This document shows positions 38,481 to 47,534 of a stretch of DNA of 64,000 bases, one piece after another. The notes below the pieces were generated by a model, which saw nothing but the letters and a program-made list of their open reading frames with translations, had not been told where the DNA came from and made no database searches. How positions within the stretch are numbered: position 1 is the first letter of the stretch; every line of letters begins with the position of its first letter. Both the position numbers and the translations under genes were made by a program. Origin of the DNA: DATJPW01 sp963752855 (GTDB taxonomy: Bacteria > Desulfobacterota > Desulfomonilia > Desulfomonilales > Desulfomonilaceae); contig CAVVZX010000006.1 of NCBI GenBank assembly GCA_963752855.1, forward strand, positions 62,001 through 126,000. Direction: 5' to 3'.

Positions 38481-38894
38481 ATGGAGAGAACTTTGTCCAT
38501 AATAAAACCCGACGGAGTGTCCAAGGGGCTGATAGGGGAAGTGATCAAGATTTTCGGGAGTTCAGGTTTCAGAATAGCAGCTATGAAAATGAAACACCTG
38601 AGCCGGAAGGAAGCTGAAGGGTTCTATTACGTTCATAAAGAGCGGCCATTCTTTGGCGAACTGGTGGAATTCATGATTTCGGGGCCAATCGTGATTATGG
38701 TAATTGAAGGCAAAGAAGTCATAAAACGTAATCGAGAAATAATGGGGGCCACTGACCCCGCAGAGGCTGCAGAAGGGACAATACGTGCCCGATGGGCAGA
38801 CAGCAAGCAGAACAACATAGTTCACGGGTCCGACTCGGAAGAGAGCGCCAAGTTCGAGATCGGCTACTTCTTCAGCGGAATAGAGATCTGCTGA
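38481..38894 (+). CDS. ndk: Nucleoside diphosphate kinase
   Basis: Transfers the terminal phosphate between nucleoside di- and triphosphates through a phospho-histidine. N-terminal SIIKPDGVSKGLIGE, the ATP-binding region and the catalytic His in NNIVHGSDS (about residue 117) are all present; 137 aa is normal. The ATG at 38481 is preceded by GGAGGAGG, ruling out the upstream in-frame ATG at 38457. rlmN and a kinase gene follow on the same strand with little space, suggesting an operon. Confidence 0.96.
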   Translation: MERTLSIIKPDGVSKGLIGEVIKIFGSSGFRIAAMKMKHLSRKEAEGFYYVHKERPFFGELVEFMISGPIVIMVIEGKEVIKRNREIMGATDPAEAAEGTIRARWADSKQNNIVHGSDSEESAKFEIGYFFSGIEIC

Positions 38895-38947
38895 ATAGCG
38901 ATTTCCAAGAAGTTGCGATCCGTTCAGGCATTCCGGATCTGGTAGGG

Positions 38948-39958
38948 ATGACTCTGCCGGAGTTGGAATTGTTCATGTCCGAGTTTGGCAAAGAGCGATA
39001 TCGGGCTGTTCAAATCATGAAATGGATCCACCAAGGGCTGTCGGAATCTTTCGACGGCATGACCAACCTCTCCAAAACCTTGCGGGAGGAACTTTCAGTA
39101 AGGACCCGCATTTCGTGCCCGGCGGTTGAAGACGTCCGGACTTCCGAGGACGGGACCAGCAAATTTCTCCTGAGACTTGATGACGGCTCTCGAGTCGAAA
39201 CGGTTCTAATTCCCGGAGAAGATCATGACACCCTGTGCGTCTCCACTCAGGTTGGATGCGCCATGGGGTGTCGTATATGCCGTACCGCGAGGATGGGATT
39301 CATCCGTAATCTCTCCGCGGGAGAGATCGTGGCGCAGCTCTTGACTGTTCGCCGACAAGTCCCGGAGAGTCGTATCAGCAACATAGTATTCATGGGTATG
39401 GGAGAGCCTCTCGCGAATTTTGACGAGACGGTACGCGCGATTTCGGTCTTGACTCACCCCAACGGGCCGCAGATATCTTGGAGACGACTGACTGTTTCCA
39501 CCTCCGGGCTGATTCCGGGAATCGTAAAACTGGGCAAGACTGTCAGAGTCAAATTGGCGGTGAGTCTGAACGCAGTCACTGATGATCAGAGAAGCGCCAT
39601 TATGCCGATAAACAGAAAGTACCCGATTGCGGAACTGCTGAAGGCCTTAAAGAGTTATCCATTATCCCGAGGAGACAGAATCACAATTGAATACGTGTTG
39701 ATCCACGGATTCAATGATTCCGACGCGGACGCGAGGCAGCTTGTAAGATTGCTCAATCCTATCCGTGCAAAGGTAAACCTGATCCCTCTGAACGATGACG
39801 TGTCGAAAGAATTCAGAACGCCAAGCCCCGAACGTGTCGAGAGGTTTCAGGAGATTTTAATGTCCCGCTCGGTTTTGGCCATTGTCAGGCGTTCCCGTGG
39901 CAGAGATATCCTTGCCGCATGTGGCCAATTGGCTTCCCCCGCTGAGGTCGGCGGTTGA
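38948..39958 (+). CDS. rlmN: 23S rRNA/tRNA adenine-C2 methyltransferase RlmN
   Basis: Radical SAM enzyme that methylates A2503 of 23S rRNA and A37 of some tRNAs. The radical SAM motif is CAMGCRICRTARMGF (CxxxCxxC); the C-terminal methyl-carrying Cys is in RDILAACGQLA. The N-terminal RNA-binding region YRAVQIMKWIHQGL is typical. I start at ATG 38948 (MTLPELELF); the frame is open upstream into ndk, and a non-ATG start between 38895 and 38948 is possible. About 336 aa. Confidence 0.93.
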   Translation: MTLPELELFMSEFGKERYRAVQIMKWIHQGLSESFDGMTNLSKTLREELSVRTRISCPAVEDVRTSEDGTSKFLLRLDDGSRVETVLIPGEDHDTLCVSTQVGCAMGCRICRTARMGFIRNLSAGEIVAQLLTVRRQVPESRISNIVFMGMGEPLANFDETVRAISVLTHPNGPQISWRRLTVSTSGLIPGIVKLGKTVRVKLAVSLNAVTDDQRSAIMPINRKYPIAELLKALKSYPLSRGDRITIEYVLIHGFNDSDADARQLVRLLNPIRAKVNLIPLNDDVSKEFRTPSPERVERFQEILMSRSVLAIVRRSRGRDILAACGQLASPAEVGG

Positions 39959-41526
39959 TGGTCCGACTTGAGGCCCTCTTACGGGGAATGTCCGATCCGG
40001 CCGTTTATCCCCACAAACCGGCGTCAGTTCAGGTCATTCAAACACACATTTCGGTAGTGTTCCTTGCCGGAAGATTCGTCTACAAGGTCAAGAAGCCGGT
40101 GAACTTAGGTTTTCTTGATTTCACCACCTTGGAGCAACGTAGGTATTTTTGCGAGCAGGAGGTTAAACTCAATTCCCGCTTTTCCGAAGGGATTTACCTT
40201 GGAGTGGTCGATATCTGTGAGACACAATCAGGCTTCAACCTCTGCGGGGAAGGAGAGACAGTCGAAGTAGCGGTTCTTATGAGTCGCATTCCCGAGGATC
40301 GGATCATGACCGATATGTTAAAGAAAGATCTGATCACGACGGATATCCTCGACCGACTCGCTGACCGGATTGCCTATTTTCATTCTCACGCGGCCGGTGG
40401 CCCCGGCATCGCGGGTTTCGGCTCCACAGAAGTTATATACCGCAATGTCAGCGAAAATTTCGATCAAGTCCTCCCATTTGTAGGCCGCACGATCGACCAA
40501 AATACCTATGACCAAATTTCGCGACTATCTTTGGATTTTATGGAGACTCACAGGGACCTTTTTCTTAGGCGTATGAGAGGCGGATTCATACGGGACTGCC
40601 ACGGCGACTTGCACGTGGACCATGTGGTGATTCTCGACGACATAATGCTTTATGATTGCATTGAATTTAACGATCGTTTCCGTTATGGCGATACCGCCGC
40701 GGACTTGGCGTTTCTGCTGATGGATCTGGATTTTCAAGGCTATCCGGCTTTCGCGAAACATTTGGCGGAACGGTATGCGCATACTTCCGGGGACGCCGAG
40801 TTGCTCAAATTGCTGAGTTTTTACCAATCGTATAGGGCTTTTGTGCGAGGTAAGGTTTGGGGATTCGAATTAGACGAGTCCGAAATTTCCGATGCTGAGC
40901 ACGAAAAAGCGGTCAGCACAGCTAATGATTATTTCCGACTTTCGCTTTCTTACCTCAAACCTCCTCCTGCTCCGGCGCTTATAATCATGTGCGGCCTCAT
41001 GGCCACCGGCAAAAGTTTTATAGCTACTAAGCTCGCAAGAAGGCTGGGCGCTGCTCTCTTGAGGTCTGATGAGATTCGCAAAGACCTTCATGGAGTGGAA
41101 AGGTCTCAACATCGGCTCGACATGTACCGCGAGGGGATCTACACAGCCAATGCGACAGAGAGGACCTATGAGGCGCTTTTCAACGCCGCCGAAAAATCTC
41201 TCGCTCAGGGTCGATCTATTATTCTGGACGCCTCGTTCATGAGCTATGAACATCGCCATCGCTCACGCGAATTGGCGCGTGAGGCAAAAGCCCGATTCAG
41301 ACTGATCGAATGCGCAGCGCCTGATGAAGTCATCAGAGCGAGGCTCAAAGCCAGGTTAGCGCAAAAAGACGAACCCTCGGACGCCAGATGGGAAATTTTC
41401 GATTCACAAAAGGCAGCGTTCCAACCGATACGACCGGACGAGGAGAGTGACCATCGATTATGGGATTCTGCCGACGATCCGGATACTTTTCTCGAGTCAC
41501 TGGTCAAAGAAATAATGTTTTCATGA
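39958..41526 (+). CDS. Bifunctional APH-like/P-loop kinase protein
   Basis: Two-domain protein of 522 aa. The N-terminal part (about 1-310) resembles aminoglycoside phosphotransferase-like kinases, with the catalytic loop IRDCHGDLHVDHV and the DFG-like YDCIEFNDRFRYGD. The C-terminal part (about 340-510) is a P-loop kinase (zeta-toxin/AAA_33-like) with Walker A GLMATGKSF and LDASFMSYEHR. This fusion is widespread and uncharacterised; resistance function should not be assumed. Its ATG overlaps the rlmN stop by one base, implying translational coupling. Confidence 0.83.
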   Translation: MVRLEALLRGMSDPAVYPHKPASVQVIQTHISVVFLAGRFVYKVKKPVNLGFLDFTTLEQRRYFCEQEVKLNSRFSEGIYLGVVDICETQSGFNLCGEGETVEVAVLMSRIPEDRIMTDMLKKDLITTDILDRLADRIAYFHSHAAGGPGIAGFGSTEVIYRNVSENFDQVLPFVGRTIDQNTYDQISRLSLDFMETHRDLFLRRMRGGFIRDCHGDLHVDHVVILDDIMLYDCIEFNDRFRYGDTAADLAFLLMDLDFQGYPAFAKHLAERYAHTSGDAELLKLLSFYQSYRAFVRGKVWGFELDESEISDAEHEKAVSTANDYFRLSLSYLKPPPAPALIIMCGLMATGKSFIATKLARRLGAALLRSDEIRKDLHGVERSQHRLDMYREGIYTANATERTYEALFNAAEKSLAQGRSIILDASFMSYEHRHRSRELAREAKARFRLIECAAPDEVIRARLKARLAQKDEPSDARWEIFDSQKAAFQPIRPDEESDHRLWDSADDPDTFLESLVKEIMFS

Positions 41527-41723
41527 TTTCGCCGAGGTTTTTGCGCGGAAAGCCCATGAACGATTGCGCTACGGCGCGTGGACACATGTAAGGTTTACAT
41601 TAAAGATTATTTTTATCTAGTTGCAATTAAATTTGAATTTGGTACAAGTTTGTGATATCCATCCTTCTCTATGGGAGACTCTGTGTGATCCAGGTCTTAT
41701 CTCCCGTGGCAGGAGAATGGAAC

Positions 41724-42657
41724 ATGTCAAAGGTGGCAAAGACCGAAATTACTGGGAAGTTCCTGCAGCTTGGTGTGCCTCGCTTCTATTGTTCTTCTGA
41801 CAGTTTTGGGCTGTGTGCCTCAAGAATTCACCGGCTCGGACGAGGTCCGCAAAACTTCGGAAGTACATTATCAGATGGGGATCAACTACCTGGCAGAGGG
41901 CAAGACACCGCAGGCCCTCAAGGAATTCCTGGCGGCTCAGGCGATTTCGTCCAAGAATCCGGATATCGAGCATGCCCTCGGCCTTGCGTATCAACAAAAA
42001 GGTCTTAACGATCAGGCCATACAGCAATACAACAAAGCGCTTTACCTCGATCCCAAATTGACTGAGGCCCGGAATAATCTCGGCACTGTGTTGTTAACAA
42101 AGGGATTGTACGACGAGGCTATAGCCCAATTTGAACTCTGCTTAAAGGATCATTTATACACCACACCGGAAAAAGCCGCGTACAATTTGGGCTTGGCGTA
42201 TTACAAGAAGAAAGATATTGATAAATCCATTGAGTACTATCAGAAAGCAGTGCAACTTAAAGGCGATAACGTCAACGCGATGTATAACTTGGCCTATGTT
42301 CTCGAAGAGAAACAAGATTTCCCGAAGGCCCTTGAACAGTACAGGAAAGTCGTTACAATAGAGCCTTCATTCAAAGAAGCTCATTACAGACTAGGTTTGT
42401 TGTACGAGCGACAGGAAGATTATTCCAAGGCTATGGGATCATTTCAAAAGGCCATTGAAATCGATTCTAATTACCTTGCGGCGCATCTTCGGTTGGGGAC
42501 CATACAGCTCAAATGTGGCAATTCGGAAAAAGGACGGAAAAATCTGGAACAAGTTGTAAGAGCCGATCCCGAAGGCGCATTAGGCAAAGAAGCCATGGCT
42601 GAAATGGGCCGGGCTCCGATCAGAACAGGCCCGAAATCCAAAATCACAGGACGGTGA
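41724..42657 (+). CDS. TPR lipoprotein, PilF/PilW-like (signal peptide frameshifted)
   Basis: Outer-membrane lipoprotein with about six TPR units (e.g. YQMGINYLAEGKTPQALKEF, AYQQKGLNDQAIQQYNKAL, YRLGLLYERQEDYSKAMGSF). PilF-like proteins assemble type IV pilus secretins, but no pilus genes are nearby. The GTG at 41770 yields a signal lacking a basic n-region. An ATG at 41724 with AGGAG 8 nt upstream begins MSKVAKTEITGKFLQL; removing one G near 41769 joins it to VCLASIVLLTVLGC, a complete lipobox signal. The total length (3n+1) agrees. A candidate promoter (TTGCAA 41621, TACAAG 41643) lies upstream. Confidence 0.78.
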
Positions 42658-42678
42658 ACGGAATCACAGGAGACCTTT

Positions 42679-43285
42679 ATGTCGAAAATCCAAAGAGCCT
42701 TAATAAGTGTGACGGACAAGTCAGGAATTGAGGAACTGGGAAGGGCCCTCTCCGGTTTCGGAGTAGAGATTCTCTCGACCGGCGGCACTGCGCGATCCCT
42801 GGCCCAAGCGGGAATCAAAATCAGAGAGGTTTCCGATTTTACGGGCTTCCCTGAAATGCTTGATGGAAGAGTGAAAACACTTCATCCCAAAATTCATGGC
42901 GGGATACTCGGCATCCGTACGCGGCCCGAGCACTTGGAAGCTATGAACAAGCACAACATAGTTCCCATTGATCTGATAGCGGTCAATTTATATGCCTTTG
43001 AGAAAACCGTCGCCAGCCCCGACTGCACGCTTGCCGAGGCTATTGAAAATATCGACATTGGTGGTCCGACACTGCTACGAGCCGCTGCAAAGAATTATCC
43101 ATTTGTGACGGTGCTTACCGACCCCGCGGATTATGCTGTGGTCATAGAGGAAATGAATCGTTCGGGGGGTTCCGTTTCGGAGGCGACCAATTTTCGTTTG
43201 GCCAAGAAAGTTTTTAAACTGACTCACGAGTACCGATGGGGCGATCTCGCGGTACCTCGATGCCCCTGCAGGGCCCTATCATTGA
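42679..43285 (+). CDS. purH: Single-domain IMP cyclohydrolase (PurH N-terminal domain; frameshift near end)
   Basis: Catalyses the last step of IMP synthesis, ring closure of FAICAR. Only the MGS-like cyclohydrolase domain is present (ALISVTDKSGIEELGRAL, ILSTGGTA, DGRVKTLHPKIHGGIL, NIDIGGPTLLRAAAKN); the AICAR transformylase domain is absent. As read, the frame ends at 43299 in unlike sequence, but removing one C at 43233-43234 gives EYDGAISRYLDAPAGPYH and TGA at 43283, the expected family ending of about 201 aa. AICAR formylation must be encoded elsewhere. purE follows 24 bp later, so this is a purine operon. Confidence 0.87.
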
Positions 43286-43309
43286 GCTTTCCCGGATAAG
43301 ATCGGAACC

Positions 43310-43807
43310 ATGAAGAAAATTCAAGTCGGAATTATCATGGGGAGCGATTCGGACCTCCCGACCATGCAGAAAGCTGAGGAGGTCCTGAAGCAGTTCGGTA
43401 TCCCTTACTTCATGACCGTCGCGTCCGCACATAGGACTCCTGAAAAGGTGGCGAGCATCGCCAGACGCTCTGAAGAGGAAGATTGGAAGGTCTTGATTGC
43501 GGGCGCGGGCATGGCTGCTCACTTGGCGGGTGTGCTGGCCGCGCATACTGTTGTGCCTGTCATCGGTGTCCCTATGGACTCATCAAAGCTCGGAGGCTTG
43601 GACGCTCTTCTCTCGACAGTTCAGATGCCCGGCGGCGTCCCGGTAGCCACCATGGGGCTTGGGGCCGCGGGAGCAAAGAACGCGGGGCTTCTGGCGGTGC
43701 ACATTCTTGCCGCGTTTGATCCCGCGCTGCGGAAAAAGCTGAAAAAATATCGCGAAGATCAAAGGAAGGTCCTGGAAAAGAAAGCCGCAAAGATGGAAGG
43801 TGGTTGA
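43310..43807 (+). CDS. purE: N5-carboxyaminoimidazole ribonucleotide mutase (class I PurE)
   Basis: Interconverts N5-CAIR and CAIR in purine synthesis. The class I signature is complete: IIMGSDSDLPTMQKA, VASAHRTPE with the catalytic His, AGAGMAAHLAGVLAAHT and GVPMDSSKLGGLDALLSTVQMP. 165 aa, normal for class I. No purK is adjacent. Downstream comes a large palindrome and then an attenuator-like leader. Confidence 0.95.
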   Translation: MKKIQVGIIMGSDSDLPTMQKAEEVLKQFGIPYFMTVASAHRTPEKVASIARRSEEEDWKVLIAGAGMAAHLAGVLAAHTVVPVIGVPMDSSKLGGLDALLSTVQMPGGVPVATMGLGAAGAKNAGLLAVHILAAFDPALRKKLKKYREDQRKVLEKKAAKMEGG

Positions 43808-43844
43808 CGAAGCCGTCACAATTCTTTAGTAAACCCCGAATTTC

Positions 43845-43938
43845 CCTCACTCTTACCCTCTCCCAAAGGGAGAGGGCAACCGCACGGCGGCTCCCTTTGC
43901 CTCCCTCTCCCTCTGGGAGAGGGCCGGGGTGAGGGTGA
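43845..43938. repeat. Composite palindrome with two CCCTCTCCC/GGGAGAGGG hairpins
   Basis: CCCTCTCCC (43856-43864) pairs with GGGAGAGGG (43868-43876), and the same 9-bp arms recur at 43903-43911 and 43915-43923; the arms can also pair across the element, and CCTCAC/GTGAGG bound it. It follows purE and may stabilise or end its mRNA. Such elements are dispersed repeats rather than gene-specific. Confidence 0.7.
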
Positions 43939-43995
43939 GGAAAGGTGCGCATGTCGGCAATACGAATTCTTAGGAACTGAATTTTTGGGAATCCC

Positions 43996-44024
43996 TTGAC
44001 AGTCCATCAGAATTTTCGTACACC
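43996..44024 (+). promoter_or_regulatory. Promoter of the Phe leader transcript
   Basis: Consensus TTGACA (43996-44001), a 17-bp spacer and TACACC (44019-44024). Predicted start near 44031, just before a ribosome binding site and the leader peptide. Confidence 0.55.
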
Positions 44025-44040
44025 AAAATCTGGAGAACAA

Positions 44041-44106
44041 ATGGTCATCAACACAGATAGGATATTTTTCTTTTTTAGCAGCATAAGGAGCGCGGCGATG
44101 TCCTGA
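44041..44106 (+). CDS. Phenylalanine-rich leader peptide (21 aa)
   Basis: GGAG (44032-44035) lies 5 nt before the ATG of a 21-codon frame: MVINTDRIFFFFSSIRSAAM followed by S and TGA. The four consecutive Phe codons (TTT TTC TTT TTT, 44065-44076) are what PheL-type attenuator peptides show. Ribosome stalling there at low Phe-tRNA would change folding of the RNA downstream. No protein function is expected. Confidence 0.6.
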   Translation: MVINTDRIFFFFSSIRSAAMS

Positions 44107-44160
44107 GTGTGACCATTTCACGATAGGAAGAAAAAGCGGAGTTCACACTCCGCTTTTTTT
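44105..44160 (+). terminator. Attenuator: antiterminator/terminator pair
   Basis: Terminator: AAAAGCGGAG (44132-44141) / CTCCGCTTTT (44148-44157), 6-nt loop, U-tract to 44160. Alternative pairings: GAGTGTGA (44105-44112) with TCACACTC (44143-44150), which breaks the terminator; and ATGGTCA (44041-44047) with TGACCAT (44110-44116), which blocks that antiterminator. This is the 1:2, 2:3, 3:4 logic of amino-acid attenuators. Confidence 0.65.
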
Positions 44161-44190
44161 GTGCCTGAAACCGAGCGTTATGAAAAATTG

Positions 44191-44253
44191 GCCCGGCAGG
44201 GAGGCCGGGCGCTACCAGCCGCACGCGGGTAGCGACCGGCCTCCGTGCCGGTC
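44191..44253. repeat. Three tandem hairpins
   Basis: GCCCGGC/GCCGGGC (44191-44197/44204-44210), GCTACC/GGTAGC (44211-44216/44228-44233) and GACCGGC/GCCGGTC (44234-44240/44247-44253) follow one another without gaps. They lie between the attenuator and the CoA-transferase gene, so transcripts reading through the attenuator would contain them. Confidence 0.65.
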
Positions 44254-44323
44254 GAATGAAGTTTAGCATAGGAGCGAAGGACCTCAGTTCGGAATAAACG
44301 AGACAGCAGGAAGGAGAACAAAT

Positions 44324-45529
44324 ATGCCAGGACCTCTTGATGGAATTCGCGTTGTGGAAATTTCGATGTTTCAGCAGGGACCGGTTGCAGGTATGCGACT
44401 GGGGGACCTCGGGGCCGATGTGATCAAGATCGAGCCTAAGGGCGGCGACCCGGCTAGAGGATTCATGAGAATTATTGGGGCCATGGTCGGGCTAAAAGGC
44501 CGCAATTACTACTTTGAGCACTGCAATCGCAATAAGAGGAGCATCGTGCTTGATCTCAAGAAGCCGGAGGGGATGGAAGTCTTTCTGAAGCTGATTGATA
44601 CCGCGGACGTATTCCTCAACAACATGAGTATAGACGCGCCGATAAGAATGGGGATAGGCCCGGACGCTCTTTTGGCAAGGAATCCGCGGCTCATCTACGC
44701 CCAAGCGTCAGGCTGGGGCCGCAAAGGCCCGGATGCGGATGATTACTCGTTCGACTACACTGGAATAGCGAGAAGTGGGTTGATGATGTCATGTGGAGAA
44801 AATGGAGCGCCGCCAACACAAATCTTGCCGGGAATAGGGGATGAAGTCGGTGGTTTGATGTGCGCCTGGGCAGTGACAGCAGCGCTTTACCGCGGGAGAA
44901 GACCGGCAAGGGGCAGGTGGTGGACACGTCCTTGATGGGCAGTCTTATAGCCATGTTGGGGTTCATCATGGCGGCCCCGGCCATCATGGGCCAGGAATTC
45001 CCCCGAGAAATCAGGAAACAGGCGGGCAATCCAATATATAACCACTATCGGTGCAAGGATGACAAATGGATAGCGATTGCTCACCTCCAGCCCGAACGCT
45101 ACTGGCCCAAGGTCTGCGATGCCCTTGGCGTGGAAAATCTCGTGAACGATCCCAGGTTCGATACGGTGGAGGCCCGAAGCAAGAACGCCAAAGCGCTGGT
45201 TGCGATTTTCGATGAAAGGTTCGTCACAAGGCCGAGGAATGAATGGTTGGAGATTCTAACGCGTGAGGGCTGCATCTGCACTCCGATTCAGACTCCCACT
45301 GAAGTGGTGAATGATCCGCAGGCGCGGGCCAACGATTACTTCATTTCCCTGAACGATCCCGACTGCCGGCAACCTGAACATGGTGGGTTTCCCGTGGGAT
45401 TTCAGTTCCACGCCGGCGTCTTGCAGGCGCATGGCCCCGGAATTCGGGCAGCACACGTCTGAAATTCTTGTCGAGCTTGGCTATAGGAATGAGGAAATCG
45501 AAGCAATGAAACAGGAGGGCGTGATTTAG
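44324..45529 (+). CDS. Family III (CaiB/BaiF) CoA-transferase (two frameshifts)
   Basis: Transfers CoA between organic acids. Start has GGAAGGAG upstream. N-terminal GIRVVEISMFQQGPVAGMRL and GADVIKIEPKGGDPAR are typical of the family; the catalytic Asp falls in YSFDYTGIARSG, and GKGQVVDTSLMGSLIAM follows. The first shift is a lost G in CGCGGG near 44892; the second is an extra base near 45433, after which the protein ends PEFGQHTSEILVELGYRNEE and TAG at 45529. Joined length about 401 aa. Substrate unknown; the Phe-rich leader upstream makes phenyllactate- or phenylpropanoid-type acids worth considering. Confidence 0.83.
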
Positions 45530-46083
45530 AGTAATTTCAGGTTAGTGCCAATGGTGGCAACAGGCTTAGCCGGTCCATTAAGTGGTGCACTGCACCAATC
45601 TTGCATGAAGCAGGTTGTGCGAGGCGATCGCCCTCATGCGCAGTCCGCGACCACGTGAGACAAAGAATGCGGGGAAGGCAGGGCGCTAGCAGGATGCGAT
45701 TGTGTTGGTCCCCGCAAGGATCTTATCGGTCTGATCATCCTCTTTTCCGTGTCTTGGCTCCAACGCCTAGATGCATTGACGCCCCTCCGAGATCCAAAGG
45801 CCGAGTGTCATTCCTACGGGATCAGATCCGCATTCTGGACCACTAGAACTGCTCGAGGCGAGTTTCAGCACTAAACCGAACTGCCCCATAGGCCGATTCA
45901 ACTCCACTACTACGTGCACCTCCTACTGCATGCGTACTTCTCGTGCTACGCCAATAGTCGAGAGACTTGATCCCCTGGGTCTCCAATTCCTCTCGTGTTC
46001 CACAAAGCGGTCAATGATTTCTTGTCTGGTCATCGGTTTGTCTTCCCAACTGTCATCTCGGTGCACTTGCATGCGTTACCAAT
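45530..46083. other. 554-bp intergenic stretch with possible decayed small gene and a palindrome
   Basis: No firm gene. A palindrome TGGTGCA-C-TGCACCA (45583-45597) is operator-like. On the minus strand an ATG at 46033 opens MTRQEIIDRFVEHER, and after adding one base near 45988 the frame continues as ELETQGIKSLDYWRS to a stop at 45843, about 63 aa. It could be a small gene after the aminotransferase or chance; nothing recognisable. Confidence 0.25.
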
Positions 46084-47265
46084 TCATATCATGGTTTCGA
46101 GGGTCCGGCAAAACCGGTCGATTTCTTCTTCGCTGTTGTAGTAATGGACCGAGGCCCGGACCAAGCCTTCGTGAAAGCCTCTCTGTTCCATATCAAGAAG
46201 CGTATAGCTTTTGGGGGCTACAGTGACATTGATCTTCTTGTCTGCGAGTAATTGTTTTATTTCCAAAGGCTTTTTCCCGTTCAACTGTGAACGTCACGAT
46301 TCCGCATTTCTGACGGCCGAGGTCTTGCACAGTAACGCCGGGCAGATTCGTCCAAGCGATGGCGCAACTCTTCGGCCAGACGGCAAATTCTGGGCCAGGT
46401 GACGTTGATGTCCCATTTCAGGGCGTAGTCGATCGCCGTTCCAAGCCCTATCTTTCCCGCGTAGTTTCCTTCCCAGGTCTCGAAGCGACCCGCGTCTTTC
46501 TTTATCTCGTACTTTCCTTCTTCGACCCACTCGGCGGAATGGAGGTCCAGCACCGGCGGTTCCAGATCATTGACAACGTCGCTACTCACGTAAAGAAATC
46601 CAGTCCCACGCGGACCTCGAAGAAATTTCCTGCCGGTGGCCGAGAGCATATGGCAGCCGATGCGCTGCACATCCATAGGCATCTGGCCGACCGACTGACA
46701 TGCGTCGAGCAGATATAAGATTCCGGCTTCTCTAGCGATCTTCCCCACTTCCTCGGCCGGATTGACAAGGCCGCCATTAGTGGGAACGTGGGTCAGCGCA
46801 ATCAGCTTAACCCGATCGTTGATGCTGTTTCTTAGGTCCTCGATAGACAGAGCGCCGTACTCATCATTTTCGATAACCTGAATTTCCGCCCCCGTCCTCC
46901 TGGCAACCTGCAGATATGCAATGAAATTGCTTGCATATTCCGCCATTGCGGTAAGGATTATGTCGCCGGGCTTGAACCGAATTGAATAAAAGGCCATGTC
47001 CCACGAGCGAGTGGCGTTCTCCATGATGGCAATTTCATCAGGACCGGCAGTTTATGAGCCTGGCCGCGGAATCGTACACGGAAGCCAGCTTCTCCCTGGA
47101 TAGTTCAGCGGCCTCGTATCCACCTGTCCTGGATTCCAGCCTGAGATAATCTATGACCGAGTTTAGTACCGGCTGGGGCATCAGCGATGCGCCGGCATTA
47201 TTGAAGTGCAGGACATCGGAACAACCGGGAGTGTCTGCGCGGGCACGCGCAAGGTCGAATGACAT
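46084..47265 (-). CDS. Class V aminotransferase-fold PLP enzyme (three frameshifts)
   Basis: PLP-dependent enzyme related to cysteine desulfurase/selenocysteine lyase and isopenicillin N epimerase. Start at ATG 47265 (MSFDLARARADTPG...LHFNNAG). Conserved parts: NATRSWDMAFYSIRFKPGD, LTHVPTNGGLVNPAEEVG, LLDACQSVGQMPMDV, and the PLP Lys in SATGRKFLRGPRGTGFLYV. Shifts lie near 47039 (CRS to RPDEIAIMENA), about 46315-46335 and about 46283; the C-terminus is APKSYTLLDMEQRGF to VRASVHYYN. No catalytic Cys loop like that of IscS is seen, so it may be a lyase or epimerase. Joined length about 393 aa. Confidence 0.78.
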
Positions 47266-47298
47266 ATTATGCTCCGAAATTGTCTCTTTTTCTCCGCA

Positions 47299-47363
47299 GG
47301 GAGTTCGGGGGGCTCTTTCTTGCAAGCACAGCCGCGCCCCCGGTCCCCCACGAAAGAACTCCC
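47299..47363. repeat. Imperfect inverted repeat between aminotransferase and fadJ genes
   Basis: GGGAGTTC (47299-47306) and GAACTCCC (47356-47363) bound a G/C-run-rich 65-bp segment. The 269-bp gap 47266-47534 has no gene I can support; GGGAGTTTTCGG recurs in it near 47430. Confidence 0.4.
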
Positions 47364-47534
47364 AAATATGCTTCTTCAGGTCGTGTGCGGGTAAGCGATC
47401 CGGTCGTTGGCTCATGGCCACTCCGCAACCATTGGGAGTTTTCGGAAGGGGGGTCCAGCTCGCGCGTCTGTAAGCACGCTTGCGTCGGGAATTTTGCAAA
47501 AGGGTTTTCCCCCTGGCGGTCCGCTTTCTGAAAG

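Noticed and set aside
39958..41526. Aminoglycoside resistance gene
   Set aside because: The APH-like domain is only a fold match and is fused to a P-loop kinase, in an operon with rlmN and ndk; nothing indicates resistance.
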